Of a stretch of 64,000 bases of DNA, positions 27,349 to 37,086 are shown in pieces (positions within the stretch are counted from its first letter, which is position 1; each line of letters opens with the position of its first letter). Source of the DNA: Clostridiales bacterium (GTDB taxonomy: Bacteria; Bacillota; Clostridia; Saccharofermentanales; Saccharofermentanaceae); contig JAFWLP010000057.1 in NCBI GenBank assembly GCA_017511005.1, positions 1 through 64,000 on the forward strand, given 5' to 3'. The translations under genes were made by a program, and so were the position numbers. The notes beneath the pieces were generated by a model. That model searched no databases and was not told the DNA's origin. It was given only the letters and a program-made list of their open reading frames with translations.

Positions 27349-27919
27349 CAGTCTTTTTCAGGTGTTCAAACAATCCGGAACTTACTTTGTTTGCCAGCTC
27401 TTCCATCGGAGTAGGCTTAACGTCAGCACTTCTCTCTTCGGCATACTGTGTGGCTTTGGCTCTGTAATACGTGAGTTCAGTCTTAAGGGCATTATTCTCT
27501 GCTCTTAATGTAATAAGCTGGTCACATGCCTCAAAGAGTGACATTATCGCGGTCTTGTTCGTTGCTATATAAGGGTTGTTCTTTTTTGTGTCATTATAGA
27601 TCTCGTCAGCGAGCTCGCCGACCTTCTTGATACGGTCGTAACCTGCATCATCGCTCCTTACGAGATACTGAACGCCGCCGATCGTGATCTGGGCGCTCTG
27701 TTCTTTGGGGTCTTTCTCTTCTTCTCTTGCTTTTGAACGGGCCTTTATCTTATCTTCCAATGTCATGAGCTTTTTCTCGGTAACGGTCTTGGCCCTGATC
27801 TCACCTTTGTAAAGCTGCTTATATTCAACGATTGCGGGTGCATCCTTGCCGCCCTTACCTTTACGCCTGTAAGAGCCGTCAGAATATTTGCCAAGTAAGC
27901 TGGCATTGGTTTTTCTCAT
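27329..27919 (-). CDS. zapA: ZapA-like cell division protein with basic N-terminal extension
   Basis: 196 residues; SD GGAGGT sits 7 bases before ATG 27919. Residues about 77-165 are ZapA-like: QITIGGVQYLVRSDD, then a helix and a coiled coil (ACDQLITLRAENNALKTELTYYRAKA). ZapA bundles FtsZ filaments. The first 75 residues are Lys/Arg/Gly-rich and not part of ZapA, which is normally 85-100 residues. A second start at Met52 has no SD and would leave part of the basic tail. The gene overlaps the U32 gene. Confidence 0.75.
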   Translation of the reverse strand: MRKTNASLLGKYSDGSYRRKGKGGKDAPAIVEYKQLYKGEIRAKTVTEKKLMTLEDKIKARSKAREEEKDPKEQSAQITIGGVQYLVRSDDAGYDRIKKVGELADEIYNDTKKNNPYIATNKTAIMSLFEACDQLITLRAENNALKTELTYYRAKATQYAEERSADVKPTPMEELANKVSSGLFEHLKKTDDKKED

Positions 27920-27945
27920 AAAAAGACCTCCGCAATATAGAAGAT

Positions 27946-27951
27946 ATTATA
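27946..27951 (-). promoter_or_regulatory. candidate -10 element of the zapA promoter
   Basis: On the - strand TATAAT lies about 30 bases upstream of the zapA start. No good -35 hexamer is found 16-18 bases farther up, so this is weak evidence for a promoter serving zapA, U32, dut and downstream genes. Confidence 0.35.
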
Positions 27952-27982
27952 GTATAACACTAAACCTGTTTTTATTACCCGA

Positions 27983-28108
27983 AAACACATGCGGTTTGAA
28001 AATGGTCATGTGTTTACAGCGTTTTACATAACCCCAAAGCTGATTTTCGGTAAAAGCCAGGCTTTTGGTGTTCTGATCCAGGCAGATCACATAACCAAAA
28101 ACATAACC
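27983..28108. repeat. inverted repeat and triplicate CATAACC motif between zapA and ksgA
   Basis: AAACACATG (27983-27991) and CATGTGTTT (28007-28015) form a perfect 9-base inverted repeat with a 15-base spacer. CATAACC occurs three times, at 28027-28033, 28090-28096 and 28102-28108. The position, downstream of ksgA and upstream of the zapA promoter, allows either an mRNA 3' structure or an operator. No U-tract follows the inverted repeat in the - direction. Confidence 0.4.
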
Positions 28109-28118
28109 ATAACAACTT

Positions 28119-28913
28119 TTACGACATCAGCTCCAGGTACAGATCTGCGAACTGAGCTGGCTCCAGTTCCTCAGCCCTCGCATTTTCGCTTATGCCGAGC
28201 CTGCTGAAAGCTTCGTTTATATCTTCCGAAGAAGCAACGGCAGCAAGATTTTTCTTAAGCATCTTCCGCCTCATCGAAAAGCAGGCGTTCAGGAACTTTA
28301 CAAATTCAGGAGAAAGAATATCCGCAGTGTCACGTCTCGAGAAGCTTATCACTGCAGATGTTGTATTCGGCTGTGGAACAAATGCGGTATGAGGCACTCT
28401 GAACTCATAGTTAAAGGAACCGTACAGCTTACAGAGTATAGCCAGAGGACCATACTGTTTTGAATTGGGTCCGCAGTCTATCCTTGCAACCGCCTCATCT
28501 TCGACCATGAAGACCATTCTGCGCGCGCCGGAAAAATCTCCGAAGAGTCTTTTCATGATGTCGGTCATCACGTAATAAGGAATGTTGCTGACAACGACAT
28601 CGGGACAGGCTGCACTTTCATACTTCAGAAAGTCGCAGTTGACGATATTGGCCCCTGTGATATGTGAAGAAAGATATGCCGCAAGGCCGGTATCGATCTC
28701 GACGCATGTAAGATCACATCCGAGCTCTGATAAGGGAACCGTAAGGCTTCCAAGGCCCGGACCGATCTCAAGCACATGGTCTTCCCTGCTTATTCCGCAA
28801 AGAGAAACGATCGATGAAATGATGTTCTCATCACAAAGGAAATTCTGCCCGAATCTCGATTGGGGCAGAATTCCCTGTTCATGCATTATTTCTTTAATTG
28901 TCTCGCGGTTCAT
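28119..28913 (-). CDS. ksgA: 16S rRNA dimethyladenosine transferase KsgA/RsmA
   Basis: 264 residues from ATG 28913, which overlaps the purL stop (TGATG); a GTG one codon earlier is possible. SRFGQNFLCDENI, VLEIGPGLGSLT (SAM motif I) and VVSNIPYYVM (motif IV; NIPY in place of the commoner NLPY) identify it. It dimethylates two adjacent adenines near the 3' end of 16S rRNA in late 30S assembly. Confidence 0.95.
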   Translation of the reverse strand: MNRETIKEIMHEQGILPQSRFGQNFLCDENIISSIVSLCGISREDHVLEIGPGLGSLTVPLSELGCDLTCVEIDTGLAAYLSSHITGANIVNCDFLKYESAACPDVVVSNIPYYVMTDIMKRLFGDFSGARRMVFMVEDEAVARIDCGPNSKQYGPLAILCKLYGSFNYEFRVPHTAFVPQPNTTSAVISFSRRDTADILSPEFVKFLNACFSMRRKMLKKNLAAVASSEDINEAFSRLGISENARAEELEPAQFADLYLELMS

Positions 28914-31900
28914 CACAGGAAGTAAGCAACACCTGATTCGAAGATCTTCTGATACTTGTTGCCCGGGATGTTCTTGGTAAGGTCAGGTTCGTATCTTTCG
29001 GTATGACCCATCTTACCCAAGACTCTTCCGTCGGGAGAAAGAATACCTTCGATGGCGCAGATTGAACCGTTGGCGTTGAACTCGGTGTCTGACGCATAGT
29101 TACCGTCAAAATCAACATAGCAGGTTGCTATCTGACCATTGGCGGCAAGCTTCTTAACAAGCTCTTCAGATGCAACGAACTTACCTTCACCATGCGAGAG
29201 CGGAATCTCAAAGATCTCGCCCGGAGTCGTAAGTGAGAGCCAGGGGCTGTTGTTTGTCGTTATCTTGGTCCTGGCATACTTGTTCTGGTGTCTGCCGATA
29301 TTATTGAAAGTAAGCGTGGGGCTGTCAGGTGTCATGTCGCAGATCTTGCCGAAAGGTACCAGACCGAGCTTTATCAAAGCCTGGAAACCGTTGCATATAC
29401 CTAGTGCAAGACCGTCCCTGTTATCGAGGAGATCGGAAATGGCATCGGCAATGCCGCTGTTTCTCAGTGAAGCCGTAATGAACTTGCCTGAACCCTCCGG
29501 CTCGTCACCTGCAGAGAAACCGCCCGGGATCATCATGATGTTTGCCTCACGGATCTTTGCGGCAAGCTCCGCGAATGATTCGTTGATATCGTTCTGGTTT
29601 CTGTTTCTGATAACGAAAATCTCAGCTTCGGCGCCTGCCCTCTCAAAGGCCCTTGCCGAATCGATCTCGCAGTTGTTGCCCGGGAATACGGGGATGATCA
29701 CCTTCGGTTTTGCGCCCTTAAGAACACCTGGAGCAGCCTTCATGGGCTTGCCGTCTGTATACACATCGATAGCGAAAGGCATTTCCGCGGACTTTGCTTT
29801 TGTCGGAAAGATCCTTTCGAGCTTGCCCTCGAAAGCTTCAACAGCATCAGTTCCTGACACAGAAGAACCTGCATAGGTGAAGTCGCCGGTGTCATTTGTG
29901 GTTCCGAGGAACTTTCCGCCTGCCATCTCGACCTTGTCTACGGCATTGCCGTCGTTAGGGATTGCCACGATGATGGAACCTAATGTCTTGGAGAAGAGAT
30001 CAGCTTCCGTAAGCTTATCCGAGAAATCGAAGCCGAGCTGGTTACCGAAGCACATCTGGGCAACTCTTGCAGCAACACCTGCGCTCTTTACTACTGCCGC
30101 ATTCCTGATCTCGCCTCTGTCGATGAGTTCCTTAACAGCCTTGATGACTCTGAGAACATGATCCTTCTTATAAGAACCCTTTCCGTCTCTTGCGCACTTA
30201 ATGAGATAGAGCTTCTGGCCCTTTCCTGTAAGTGTTGCGGTTATTACCTTATCGGTTGTTGTCATGCCGACAGCAAAGCTTACCAGCGTCGGAGGTACAT
30301 GGATATCGTTAAATGTACCGGACATTGAGTCCTTACCGCCAATTGCCGCAGTACCGAAATCAAGCTGTGCCTTATAAGCACCGAGGAGAGCAGCAAGCGG
30401 CTTGCCCCAGCTCTCGGATCCTGCCATCCTCTCGAAATATTCCTGGAATGTGAGTCTGGCCTTCAGAGGATCAACGCCCATTGCAAGGAGCTTTAAGAGA
30501 GACTCTACTACAGAGTTATATGCACCTGCATAAGGGCTCCACTCAGTATAGAAAGGATCGAAACCGTATGTCATTACAGAGCAGTCGTGTGTAGTGCCGT
30601 GATCGAGCGGGATCTTTGCGGCCATGCCTTCCTCAGGTGAATTCTGCATCTTACCGCCGTAAGGCCATACAACCGTTGCAGCGCCGATGGAAGAGTCGAA
30701 TCTCTGGATAAGGCCCTTTCTGGAAGCGCCGTCAAGGGAATTAAGTGTTCCCTTAAGGCTCTCGGTAAAGCTGCCTTCCACATAGCCGTTTGCAGGTTCA
30801 TCGAGATATTCGCCTTCACCGTGAGAAGCGCAGTCGGCTTCAGCATACTGTGTCGCGCCGTTTGTATCGATGAAGCTCCTGGGAAGGTTGACTATCGTAT
30901 TGCCGTTCCAGACCATCTTCATTACGGGTTCTTCAGTTACTTCCGCAACAACCGTTGCTTCAAGGTTTTCCTTGGCAGCGGCAGCCATGAACTTATCCAG
31001 ATCGGCAGGATGAACGACAACGGCCATTCTTTCCTGTGACTCGGAGATGGCTATCTCCGTACCGTCAAGGCCGTCGTATTTCTTCGGAACGGCATCGAGA
31101 TTGATCCTGAGTCCTGCCGCAAGCTCGCCGATGGCAACTGATACACCGCCGGCACCGAAGTCATTGCACCTGATGATGAGACGTGTAACTTCAGGATCCC
31201 TGAAGAGTCGCTGGAGCTTTCTTTCCGTAGGGGGATTACCCTTCTGTACTTCAGAACCGCAGGTTACGACTGACTGCGTATCGTGAGCTTTGGATGAGCC
31301 TGTGGCACCGCCAATACCGTCACGGCCCGTCCTGCCGCCCAGGAGAACGACGATGTCGCCTGCCTGAGGTCTTTCCCTTACGATATTTGAAGCGGGAGCT
31401 GCGCCTACGACTGCGCCGATCTCCATTCTCTTTGCGATATAACCGGGATGGTAGATCTCATCGACAAGTCCCGTCGCGAGACCGATCTGGTTGCCGTATG
31501 ATGAATATCCCGCAGCTGCCGTACGGCAGAGTTTCTTCTGGGAGAGTTTTCCCTTAAGTGTCAGTTCTACAGGTACGGTCGGATCTCCCGCACCGGTAAC
31601 TCTCATTGCCTGATATACAAAAGATCTGCCCGAGAGCGGGTCTCTTATGGCTCCGCCGAGACATGTCGCGGCACCGCCGAAAGGTTCGATCTCCGTAGGA
31701 TGGTTGTGTGTCTCGTTCTTGAACATGAAGATGTAATCTTCGGGCTTTCCGTCGACTTCGATCCTTACCTTGATAGAGCAAGCGTTGATCTCTTCGGATT
31801 CATCGAGATCATCGAGCTTGCCTTCCTTCTTGAGCTTCTTGCCTGCCAGTGTGGCAATATCCATGAGGCAGATTGGCTTTTTGGAGATCCTGTCACCATA

Positions 31901-32698
31901 TACCTCTTCCCTGTCGGAAAGATAGTTCTTATAAGTCTCTTTTATCTCAGCCGTAAGCTCATCGTCACCGTTGAACCTGATGTCGGTAAGGTTGGTAAGG
32001 AAAGTCGTGTGACGGCAATGGTCTGACCAGTATGTGTCAAGAACACGGATCTCCGTGATCGTAGGGACTCTTCCCTGCTCCTTAAAGAAATCCTGAACGA
32101 ACTTAATGTCAGCAAAGCTCATTGCAAGTCCCATTGTCTTTCTGAGACCTTCCAGATCGTCATCAGACATGTCAAGGAATCCGTCAACGTTATCAACTGT
32201 TGTCGGGATGTCATACTTATCAACGAGCGTCAGGGGCTTTTCCGGTGAAGCCTCGCGGGCCTCAACGGGATTGATGAGATAGCTCTTTATCTTTTCCTTC
32301 TCTTCATCAGAGACGGAACCGTAGAAAGCAATGATCCTTGCGCACTTAACGATCGGTCTGTCCTTTGCGGTCATGAACTGGATGCACTGGGCAGCTGAAT
32401 CGGCTCTCTGGTCATACTGTCCGGGAAGTGATTCTATAATCAGAACATAGGCTGCATCATTCAGGTCAACGGTCTCATCATAGAGGATGTCTACGGGAGG
32501 TTCGCTGAAGACGACAGGCTTTGCATTATCGAATTCCTCGTCCGTTACGCCTGAAACATCGTAACGGTTGATAACACGGACCCGCTCGATCCCGGATACG
32601 TTCAGATCGTATTTGACGTCATGAAGTATCCCGCCTGCTTCGACATTGAAGCCTTCTTTCTTTTCGGACAGTACTCGTCTTACATCATTCTCGTTCAT
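28913..32698 (-). CDS. purL: phosphoribosylformylglycinamidine synthase (single chain)
   Basis: 1261 residues, carrying the synthetase and the glutaminase in one chain. The synthetase half has KNETHNHPTEIEPFGGAATCLGG and GGRTGRDGIGGATGSS. The C-terminal class I glutaminase has the nucleophile Cys in LALGICNGFQALIKLG and the His region LSHGEGKF. It turns FGAR, ATP and glutamine into FGAM in purine synthesis. SD AAGGAGA precedes ATG 32698. It stands apart from other pur genes, and the 24 bases upstream leave no room for a purine riboswitch. Confidence 0.95.
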   Translation of the reverse strand: MNENDVRRVLSEKKEGFNVEAGGILHDVKYDLNVSGIERVRVINRYDVSGVTDEEFDNAKPVVFSEPPVDILYDETVDLNDAAYVLIIESLPGQYDQRADSAAQCIQFMTAKDRPIVKCARIIAFYGSVSDEEKEKIKSYLINPVEAREASPEKPLTLVDKYDIPTTVDNVDGFLDMSDDDLEGLRKTMGLAMSFADIKFVQDFFKEQGRVPTITEIRVLDTYWSDHCRHTTFLTNLTDIRFNGDDELTAEIKETYKNYLSDREEVYGDRISKKPICLMDIATLAGKKLKKEGKLDDLDESEEINACSIKVRIEVDGKPEDYIFMFKNETHNHPTEIEPFGGAATCLGGAIRDPLSGRSFVYQAMRVTGAGDPTVPVELTLKGKLSQKKLCRTAAAGYSSYGNQIGLATGLVDEIYHPGYIAKRMEIGAVVGAAPASNIVRERPQAGDIVVLLGGRTGRDGIGGATGSSKAHDTQSVVTCGSEVQKGNPPTERKLQRLFRDPEVTRLIIRCNDFGAGGVSVAIGELAAGLRINLDAVPKKYDGLDGTEIAISESQERMAVVVHPADLDKFMAAAAKENLEATVVAEVTEEPVMKMVWNGNTIVNLPRSFIDTNGATQYAEADCASHGEGEYLDEPANGYVEGSFTESLKGTLNSLDGASRKGLIQRFDSSIGAATVVWPYGGKMQNSPEEGMAAKIPLDHGTTHDCSVMTYGFDPFYTEWSPYAGAYNSVVESLLKLLAMGVDPLKARLTFQEYFERMAGSESWGKPLAALLGAYKAQLDFGTAAIGGKDSMSGTFNDIHVPPTLVSFAVGMTTTDKVITATLTGKGQKLYLIKCARDGKGSYKKDHVLRVIKAVKELIDRGEIRNAAVVKSAGVAARVAQMCFGNQLGFDFSDKLTEADLFSKTLGSIIVAIPNDGNAVDKVEMAGGKFLGTTNDTGDFTYAGSSVSGTDAVEAFEGKLERIFPTKAKSAEMPFAIDVYTDGKPMKAAPGVLKGAKPKVIIPVFPGNNCEIDSARAFERAGAEAEIFVIRNRNQNDINESFAELAAKIREANIMMIPGGFSAGDEPEGSGKFITASLRNSGIADAISDLLDNRDGLALGICNGFQALIKLGLVPFGKICDMTPDSPTLTFNNIGRHQNKYARTKITTNNSPWLSLTTPGEIFEIPLSHGEGKFVASEELVKKLAANGQIATCYVDFDGNYASDTEFNANGSICAIEGILSPDGRVLGKMGHTERYEPDLTKNIPGNKYQKIFESGVAYFL

Positions 32699-32722
32699 AA
32701 GGTCTCTCCTTGTGAAAAATAA

Positions 32723-34651
32723 TTACAGGTTTTCGGCGCTCTTAGAGAGCAGTTCGGTGTTGTATTTAAGGAATCTCTCAAGGCCTGCGCTGTCAAGAGA
32801 TCCGTGTGCGAGCTTTGCCTGATCGTAGATGTGCTGTGCCAGACGGTCAGTCTCTTCCTTCTTTGTTCCCATTGATCCAAGGGCTTCAAGCTTTGTGATG
32901 AGCGGGCTGTCGGTATTAACGACAAGTTCTTCGGTCTCGGGGAACATGCCGGCCAGCTCTTCTTCAGACATTGTACCCATCGATGACATCATTCTCTCAT
33001 ATTGGGCGCGCATTTCCTTCATTCTTCTGTTGTGCTCGGCTTCCCTGATAAGTGCCGGAAGATTGTCCTGCCCCATTTCCTGCGCGAAAACGATGAGCTT
33101 CTCATCGCCGACTGCACTCCTGAAGAGATCCTTGAGCTTATTCTTGGTCTCCTCATCGGATTCCTTCCCCGATAATTCCGAATCGACTCTCTTGAACTTA
33201 TAATCGGGTTTCTTCATCTCCATATAGGACATGAAGTTATTGTCGATCTCCTCATTCATGACGACAACGTCAAAACCGTCGTTCCTGCTCATCTCGACAT
33301 ATGCGGCCTGAGCCTTGGGATCTGTTGTATATCTGACGGTCTTTCTGTCTTCGGAGGTCAGTTCCTCAAGAGTCTTGAATTTATCATCAACAGTCTTGAA
33401 AAGGCAGATGCCCTCTACCTTCTCGTAGAACTTCTCTTCCTTCATCATGCCGTACTTTACGAATACCGAGATGTCAGACCAGTATTTCTCGAAGTCTTCC
33501 CTCTGCTTCTTGAAAAGCTCATTAAGCTTGTCGGAAACCTTCTTGATGATATGACCGGAGAGTTTCTTTACATATTCATCCTGCTGCAACGCGGAACGGG
33601 ACACGTTGAGCGGAAGATCCGAACAGTCAAGGCAGCCCTGCAGAAGGAACAGAAAATCCGGGATGATCTCTTCGATGTTATCGGCAACGAAGATCTGGTG
33701 ATTATAGATCTTGATCCTTCCCTCAAGTGACTGGTAGATGTTATCGGTCTTCGGGAAATACAGGATGCCCTGAAGAGTGAACGGATAATCCATGTTGAGA
33801 TGTATCCAGAACAGAGGATCCCTGCCGTCATTGAATACGCTGTGATAGAACTGTTTATATTCTGACTCTGTACACTCGGAAGGTTTCTTTGTCCAGAGCG
33901 GTGACTTGTTGTTGACCGGAACATAGGAAACCGGAGTCGGAGTAAATGTCTCGCCCTTCTCCTCAGCTTCCTTTCTGCGTTTCTCCTCTGCTTCCTCGTG
34001 AAGCCTGTCAGATTTTGTATCAATGAAGTAGATGTCCGCAGGCGCGAAATAACAGTACTTGCGGATAGTCATCCTTATTGTCGCGGAATCGAAGATCTTG
34101 ATGGCATCCTCTGAAAGCTTCAGCGTGATGACCGTGCCTCTGGTCTCCTTGTCCGAAGGAAGGATCTCAAAATCCATGCCGTCCTTTGATCTCCAGATGA
34201 CAGGCTCGGCATCTTCCATAAAGCTCTTTGTATTTATGGTGACTTCATCAGCAACCATGAAAGCGGAATAGAAACCGAGACCGAAATGACCGATGATACC
34301 GGTCTTGTCTGTGGATTCCTGCTGATATTTGGTAACAAAGTCAAGCGCGCCGGAGAATGCTATCTGATTGATGTATTTCTCGACCTCGTTCTCGGTCATG
34401 CCGATACCGTTGTCCTCAAAAGAGATGGTCTTCTCATCGTCATCGTAGATGACCCTGATGGAATACTCCTTATTGTCAGGCTCTTTTTCAGCCTTTCCGA
34501 GTTCCACGAGCCTTCTGTGCTTTGCGATAGCATCAGCACAGTTCGATACGAGTTCTCTTACGAAGATATCCTTATCCTCATAGAGCCATTGCCTGATGAC
34601 CGGAAAAATATTCTCGGTAGTTACCGATATCTTTCCTGATTTTGCTTCCAT
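32723..34651 (-). CDS. htpG: molecular chaperone HtpG (Hsp90)
   Basis: 642 residues. The GHKL ATPase motifs are at the N-terminus: VSNCADAIAKH, FEDNGIGMTENEV and IGHFGLGFYSAFMV; the middle domain has SALQQDEYVKK and ends in the Hsp90 dimerisation part. A perfect SD, GGAGGTGAT, precedes ATG 34651. It is a cytosolic ATP-dependent chaperone. It is transcribed from the aminotransferase side, with 27 bases between them, and no CIRCE is seen nearby. Confidence 0.96.
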   Translation of the reverse strand: MEAKSGKISVTTENIFPVIRQWLYEDKDIFVRELVSNCADAIAKHRRLVELGKAEKEPDNKEYSIRVIYDDDEKTISFEDNGIGMTENEVEKYINQIAFSGALDFVTKYQQESTDKTGIIGHFGLGFYSAFMVADEVTINTKSFMEDAEPVIWRSKDGMDFEILPSDKETRGTVITLKLSEDAIKIFDSATIRMTIRKYCYFAPADIYFIDTKSDRLHEEAEEKRRKEAEEKGETFTPTPVSYVPVNNKSPLWTKKPSECTESEYKQFYHSVFNDGRDPLFWIHLNMDYPFTLQGILYFPKTDNIYQSLEGRIKIYNHQIFVADNIEEIIPDFLFLLQGCLDCSDLPLNVSRSALQQDEYVKKLSGHIIKKVSDKLNELFKKQREDFEKYWSDISVFVKYGMMKEEKFYEKVEGICLFKTVDDKFKTLEELTSEDRKTVRYTTDPKAQAAYVEMSRNDGFDVVVMNEEIDNNFMSYMEMKKPDYKFKRVDSELSGKESDEETKNKLKDLFRSAVGDEKLIVFAQEMGQDNLPALIREAEHNRRMKEMRAQYERMMSSMGTMSEEELAGMFPETEELVVNTDSPLITKLEALGSMGTKKEETDRLAQHIYDQAKLAHGSLDSAGLERFLKYNTELLSKSAENL

Positions 34652-34678
34652 TTATATCACCTCCAAAATAGTAAACAG

Positions 34679-35533
34679 TTACACACGCCTGTTCGCGCTG
34701 ATATATTCAGATGTATATTCCTGGTACATCCTTGAGATCATCTTAAGGATCTCATTATCCGCAGAGCCGAAAACATGATCGTCTATATACCTTACCGGCA
34801 GGATGTCGAAAGGCGTACTGCTGACAAATATGGCATCCGCCGAAGGATCGAGTTCCTCAGGTGTGAACATTCCTGTCTGAAGCTCAAGCCCTGAACGTCT
34901 GAGTGCCTCGATCACTCTTTTTCTCGTAATACCTATAAGTATCTTGTAATCAGGTGCCGAGTATACCTGTCCGTTCCTGATAACGAAAAGATTCGACATA
35001 GAACCTTCATAAAGCTTGCCTTCGTTATCAGACAGAACGAGTTCGAAAGGAAGCCCGTGGGAATTGGGCTCCCTGAATTTCTCGTTTACGCGTGTCTTAT
35101 AGTCTCCCCTGAATATCTTGAGATTGGGAGTCTTTCTCTCCCAATTGAGCAGACTGGTATTGATACCCTGTTCGAAAAGTTCTTTCCCCGGAATTGCAAT
35201 GTCTGCCTGATGAATAAGCAGGCTTTCTTTTGTAAGGACAATCCTTACCGAACCGTCTCTTACGGATTCAAGATCAACAAAACTGTATGCTTCGGATAAT
35301 ATCTTCGAAGTATTAACGGGAAAACCCTCAAGACCCTTTACGGAATTGACGAGTCTTGCCAAATGATCTTCAGCAAATAAAAGCACTCCGTCCTTAACAC
35401 GGATAGTCTCGTAATATGTCCTGATATCAACGGGCTTTTGAAGAGACTGTGTCAGTTCGGAGCTTACCCTGTAATACTTGCCGCAATATAAAAAGCCGTT
35501 ACCGGTAAGATGTTCCATCAACGGATACGCCAT
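34679..35533 (-). CDS. class IV aminotransferase (branched-chain/D-amino acid type)
   Basis: 284 residues from ATG 35533. The fold-type IV marks are the probable PLP lysine in FRGDYKTRVNEK, LSDNEGKLYEGSMSNLF (conserved Glu near the PLP ring) and VSSTPFDILPV. Members include branched-chain and D-amino acid aminotransferases and aminodeoxychorismate lyase; the sequence does not decide between them. A GTG at 35542 lies 4 bases after AAGGGGA and is an alternative start; longer frames begin in the promoter region. Confidence 0.78.
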   Translation of the reverse strand: MAYPLMEHLTGNGFLYCGKYYRVSSELTQSLQKPVDIRTYYETIRVKDGVLLFAEDHLARLVNSVKGLEGFPVNTSKILSEAYSFVDLESVRDGSVRIVLTKESLLIHQADIAIPGKELFEQGINTSLLNWERKTPNLKIFRGDYKTRVNEKFREPNSHGLPFELVLSDNEGKLYEGSMSNLFVIRNGQVYSAPDYKILIGITRKRVIEALRRSGLELQTGMFTPEELDPSADAIFVSSTPFDILPVRYIDDHVFGSADNEILKMISRMYQEYTSEYISANRRV

Positions 35534-35697
35534 CAGAATCACAGATCCCCTTGAAAATAATATGCTGCATATAATGCCACATATGATTTTATACAAAAGA
35601 GGTTCTTTTTACAAAACAACGGATATAAAAACATGCACAAAAAATCATACATTTTTCTTACTTGTTTTATTATAGCGCCGTTATTAAAATCTTTGTG

Positions 35698-35726
35698 TTG
35701 ACTTAAACTGCATGCAAGTGTATGAT
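35698..35726 (+). promoter_or_regulatory. argG promoter
   Basis: TTGACT (35698-35703) and TATGAT (35721-35726) with exactly 17 bases between them form a strong sigma-A promoter. A start near 35733 gives a leader of about 47 bases that includes the ARG box. Confidence 0.8.
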
Positions 35727-35746
35727 ATGCAAAGTTTATACAAAGT

Positions 35747-35764
35747 TATGCATAAATATTCATA
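35747..35764 (+). promoter_or_regulatory. ARG box (ArgR/AhrC operator) upstream of argG
   Basis: TATGCATAAATATTCATA fits the 18-base ARG box pattern wnTGAATwwwwATTCAnw with a single mismatch (TGCAT for TGAAT). It lies between the promoter and the argG ribosome binding site, where a bound arginine repressor would block transcription. A single box is unusual; a TGCAT...ATGCA pair over the promoter (35709-35731) may be a weak second site. Confidence 0.65.
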
Positions 35765-35779
35765 AATCGGAGGTGCCTT

Positions 35780-36994
35780 ATGGCAAAAGAAAGATTCTTA
35801 CTGGCTTATTCCGGCGGACTTGATACTTCAATCATCATCCCGTGGCTCCTTGAGCACTATGACTGCGAAGTCGTAGCTTACTGCGGTGAGGTAGGCGTCG
35901 GTGTCGATCACGATTATCTCGAGAAGAAAGCACTTAAGTGCGGCGCTATCAAGTGCATTATCGAGGACATTTCAGAGGAATTCGTTTCTGATTTCGTCTT
36001 CCCCACTCTCAAGGCTAATGCAGTTTACGAGGGCAAGTACCTTCTCGGTACATCAATGGCACGCCCTGTTATCGCTAAGCACTTTGTTGAGGCAGCTCAC
36101 GCTAATAACTGCACAACGATCGTACACGGCTGCACAGGTAAGGGTAACGACCAGGTAAGATTCGAGCTCTCCATCAAGGCACTGGATCCTGACATGAAGA
36201 TCCTTGCTCCCTGGAGGATCTGGGACATCAAGTCCCGTGATGAGGAGATTGATTATGCCCAGGCCAGAGGCATCGACGTTCCTGTTACAAAGGAAAACAA
36301 CTATTCCAAAGATGAGAACCTCTGGCACCTCTCTCACGAGGGTATGGATCTTGAGAATCCCGCCAACGAGCCTGATCTTGATAAGATCCTTGAGCTCATG
36401 GTATCACCCGAGAAGGCACCTGATACTCCTACATACGTAACGATCAAGTTCGAGAAGGGTATCCCTGTTGAAGTTGACGGACAGAAGCTGTCACCTGCTG
36501 ACCTTCTCAGATACTGCAACAAGGTTGCCGCAGCTAACGGCGTAGGCATCGCAGACATCGTCGAGAACCGTCTCGTAGGCATGAAGAGCCGCGGCGTTTA
36601 TGAGACTCCGGGCGGAACACTTCTTTTCGCAGCACACAGAGAACTTGAGCTCCTCACTGTCGAGCGTGACACGATCCACTACAAGGATCTCGTAGCTCAG
36701 AAGTTCTCAGAACTCGTATATTACGGTCAGTGGTTCCACCCTCTCCGCGAGGCACTCTCCGCATTCGTTGACAAGACACAGGAAGTCGTTACGGGCGAAG
36801 TAAAGATGAAGCTCTACAAGGGCAACTGCACACCTGCAGGAACCACATCACCCTTCTCCCTCTATGATCCCGAGATCGCTACTTTCGAGGCTGACGACGT
36901 ATACAATCAAGCTGATGCAGGCGGATTCATCAACTGCTTCGGTCTCCCCATGAAGGTCAACGCCAAGATGAAGCAGAAGAACGGTTTGCTCTGA
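35780..36994 (+). CDS. argG: argininosuccinate synthase
   Basis: 404 residues. The ATP-binding P-loop [16 protein letters not shown] and [14 protein letters not shown] are diagnostic. It joins citrulline and aspartate using ATP in arginine synthesis. SD CGGAGGTG lies 6 bases before ATG 35780. A terminator follows the gene, so expression of the downstream GNAT and argH may be lower or come from a second promoter. Confidence 0.97.
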   Translation: MAKERFLLAYSGGLDTSIIIPWLLEHYDCEVVAYCGEVGVGVDHDYLEKKALKCGAIKCIIEDISEEFVSDFVFPTLKANAVYEGKYLLGTSMARPVIAKHFVEAAHANNCTTIVHGCTGKGNDQVRFELSIKALDPDMKILAPWRIWDIKSRDEEIDYAQARGIDVPVTKENNYSKDENLWHLSHEGMDLENPANEPDLDKILELMVSPEKAPDTPTYVTIKFEKGIPVEVDGQKLSPADLLRYCNKVAAANGVGIADIVENRLVGMKSRGVYETPGGTLLFAAHRELELLTVERDTIHYKDLVAQKFSELVYYGQWFHPLREALSAFVDKTQEVVTGEVKMKLYKGNCTPAGTTSPFSLYDPEIATFEADDVYNQADAGGFINCFGLPMKVNAKMKQKNGLL

Positions 36995-37014
36995 TTATTT
37001 AATTAGCTGACCAC

Positions 37015-37047
37015 GGGCTGTCTCTCTGATGCGGAGGCAGCCCTTTT
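37015..37047 (+). terminator. rho-independent terminator after argG
   Basis: GGGCTGTCTC (37015-37024) pairs with GAGGCAGCCC (37034-37043) over 10 bases with one GU pair and a 9-base loop, followed by TTTT. The stem is close in sequence to the metY terminator. Confidence 0.82.
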
Positions 37048-37086
37048 AATTTTTCGAACAGGCAGAAAGAATACAAAGGAGGCTAT

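Noticed and set aside
32699..32722. Purine riboswitch before purL
   Set aside because: The gap to htpG is 24 bases and holds only the ribosome binding site.
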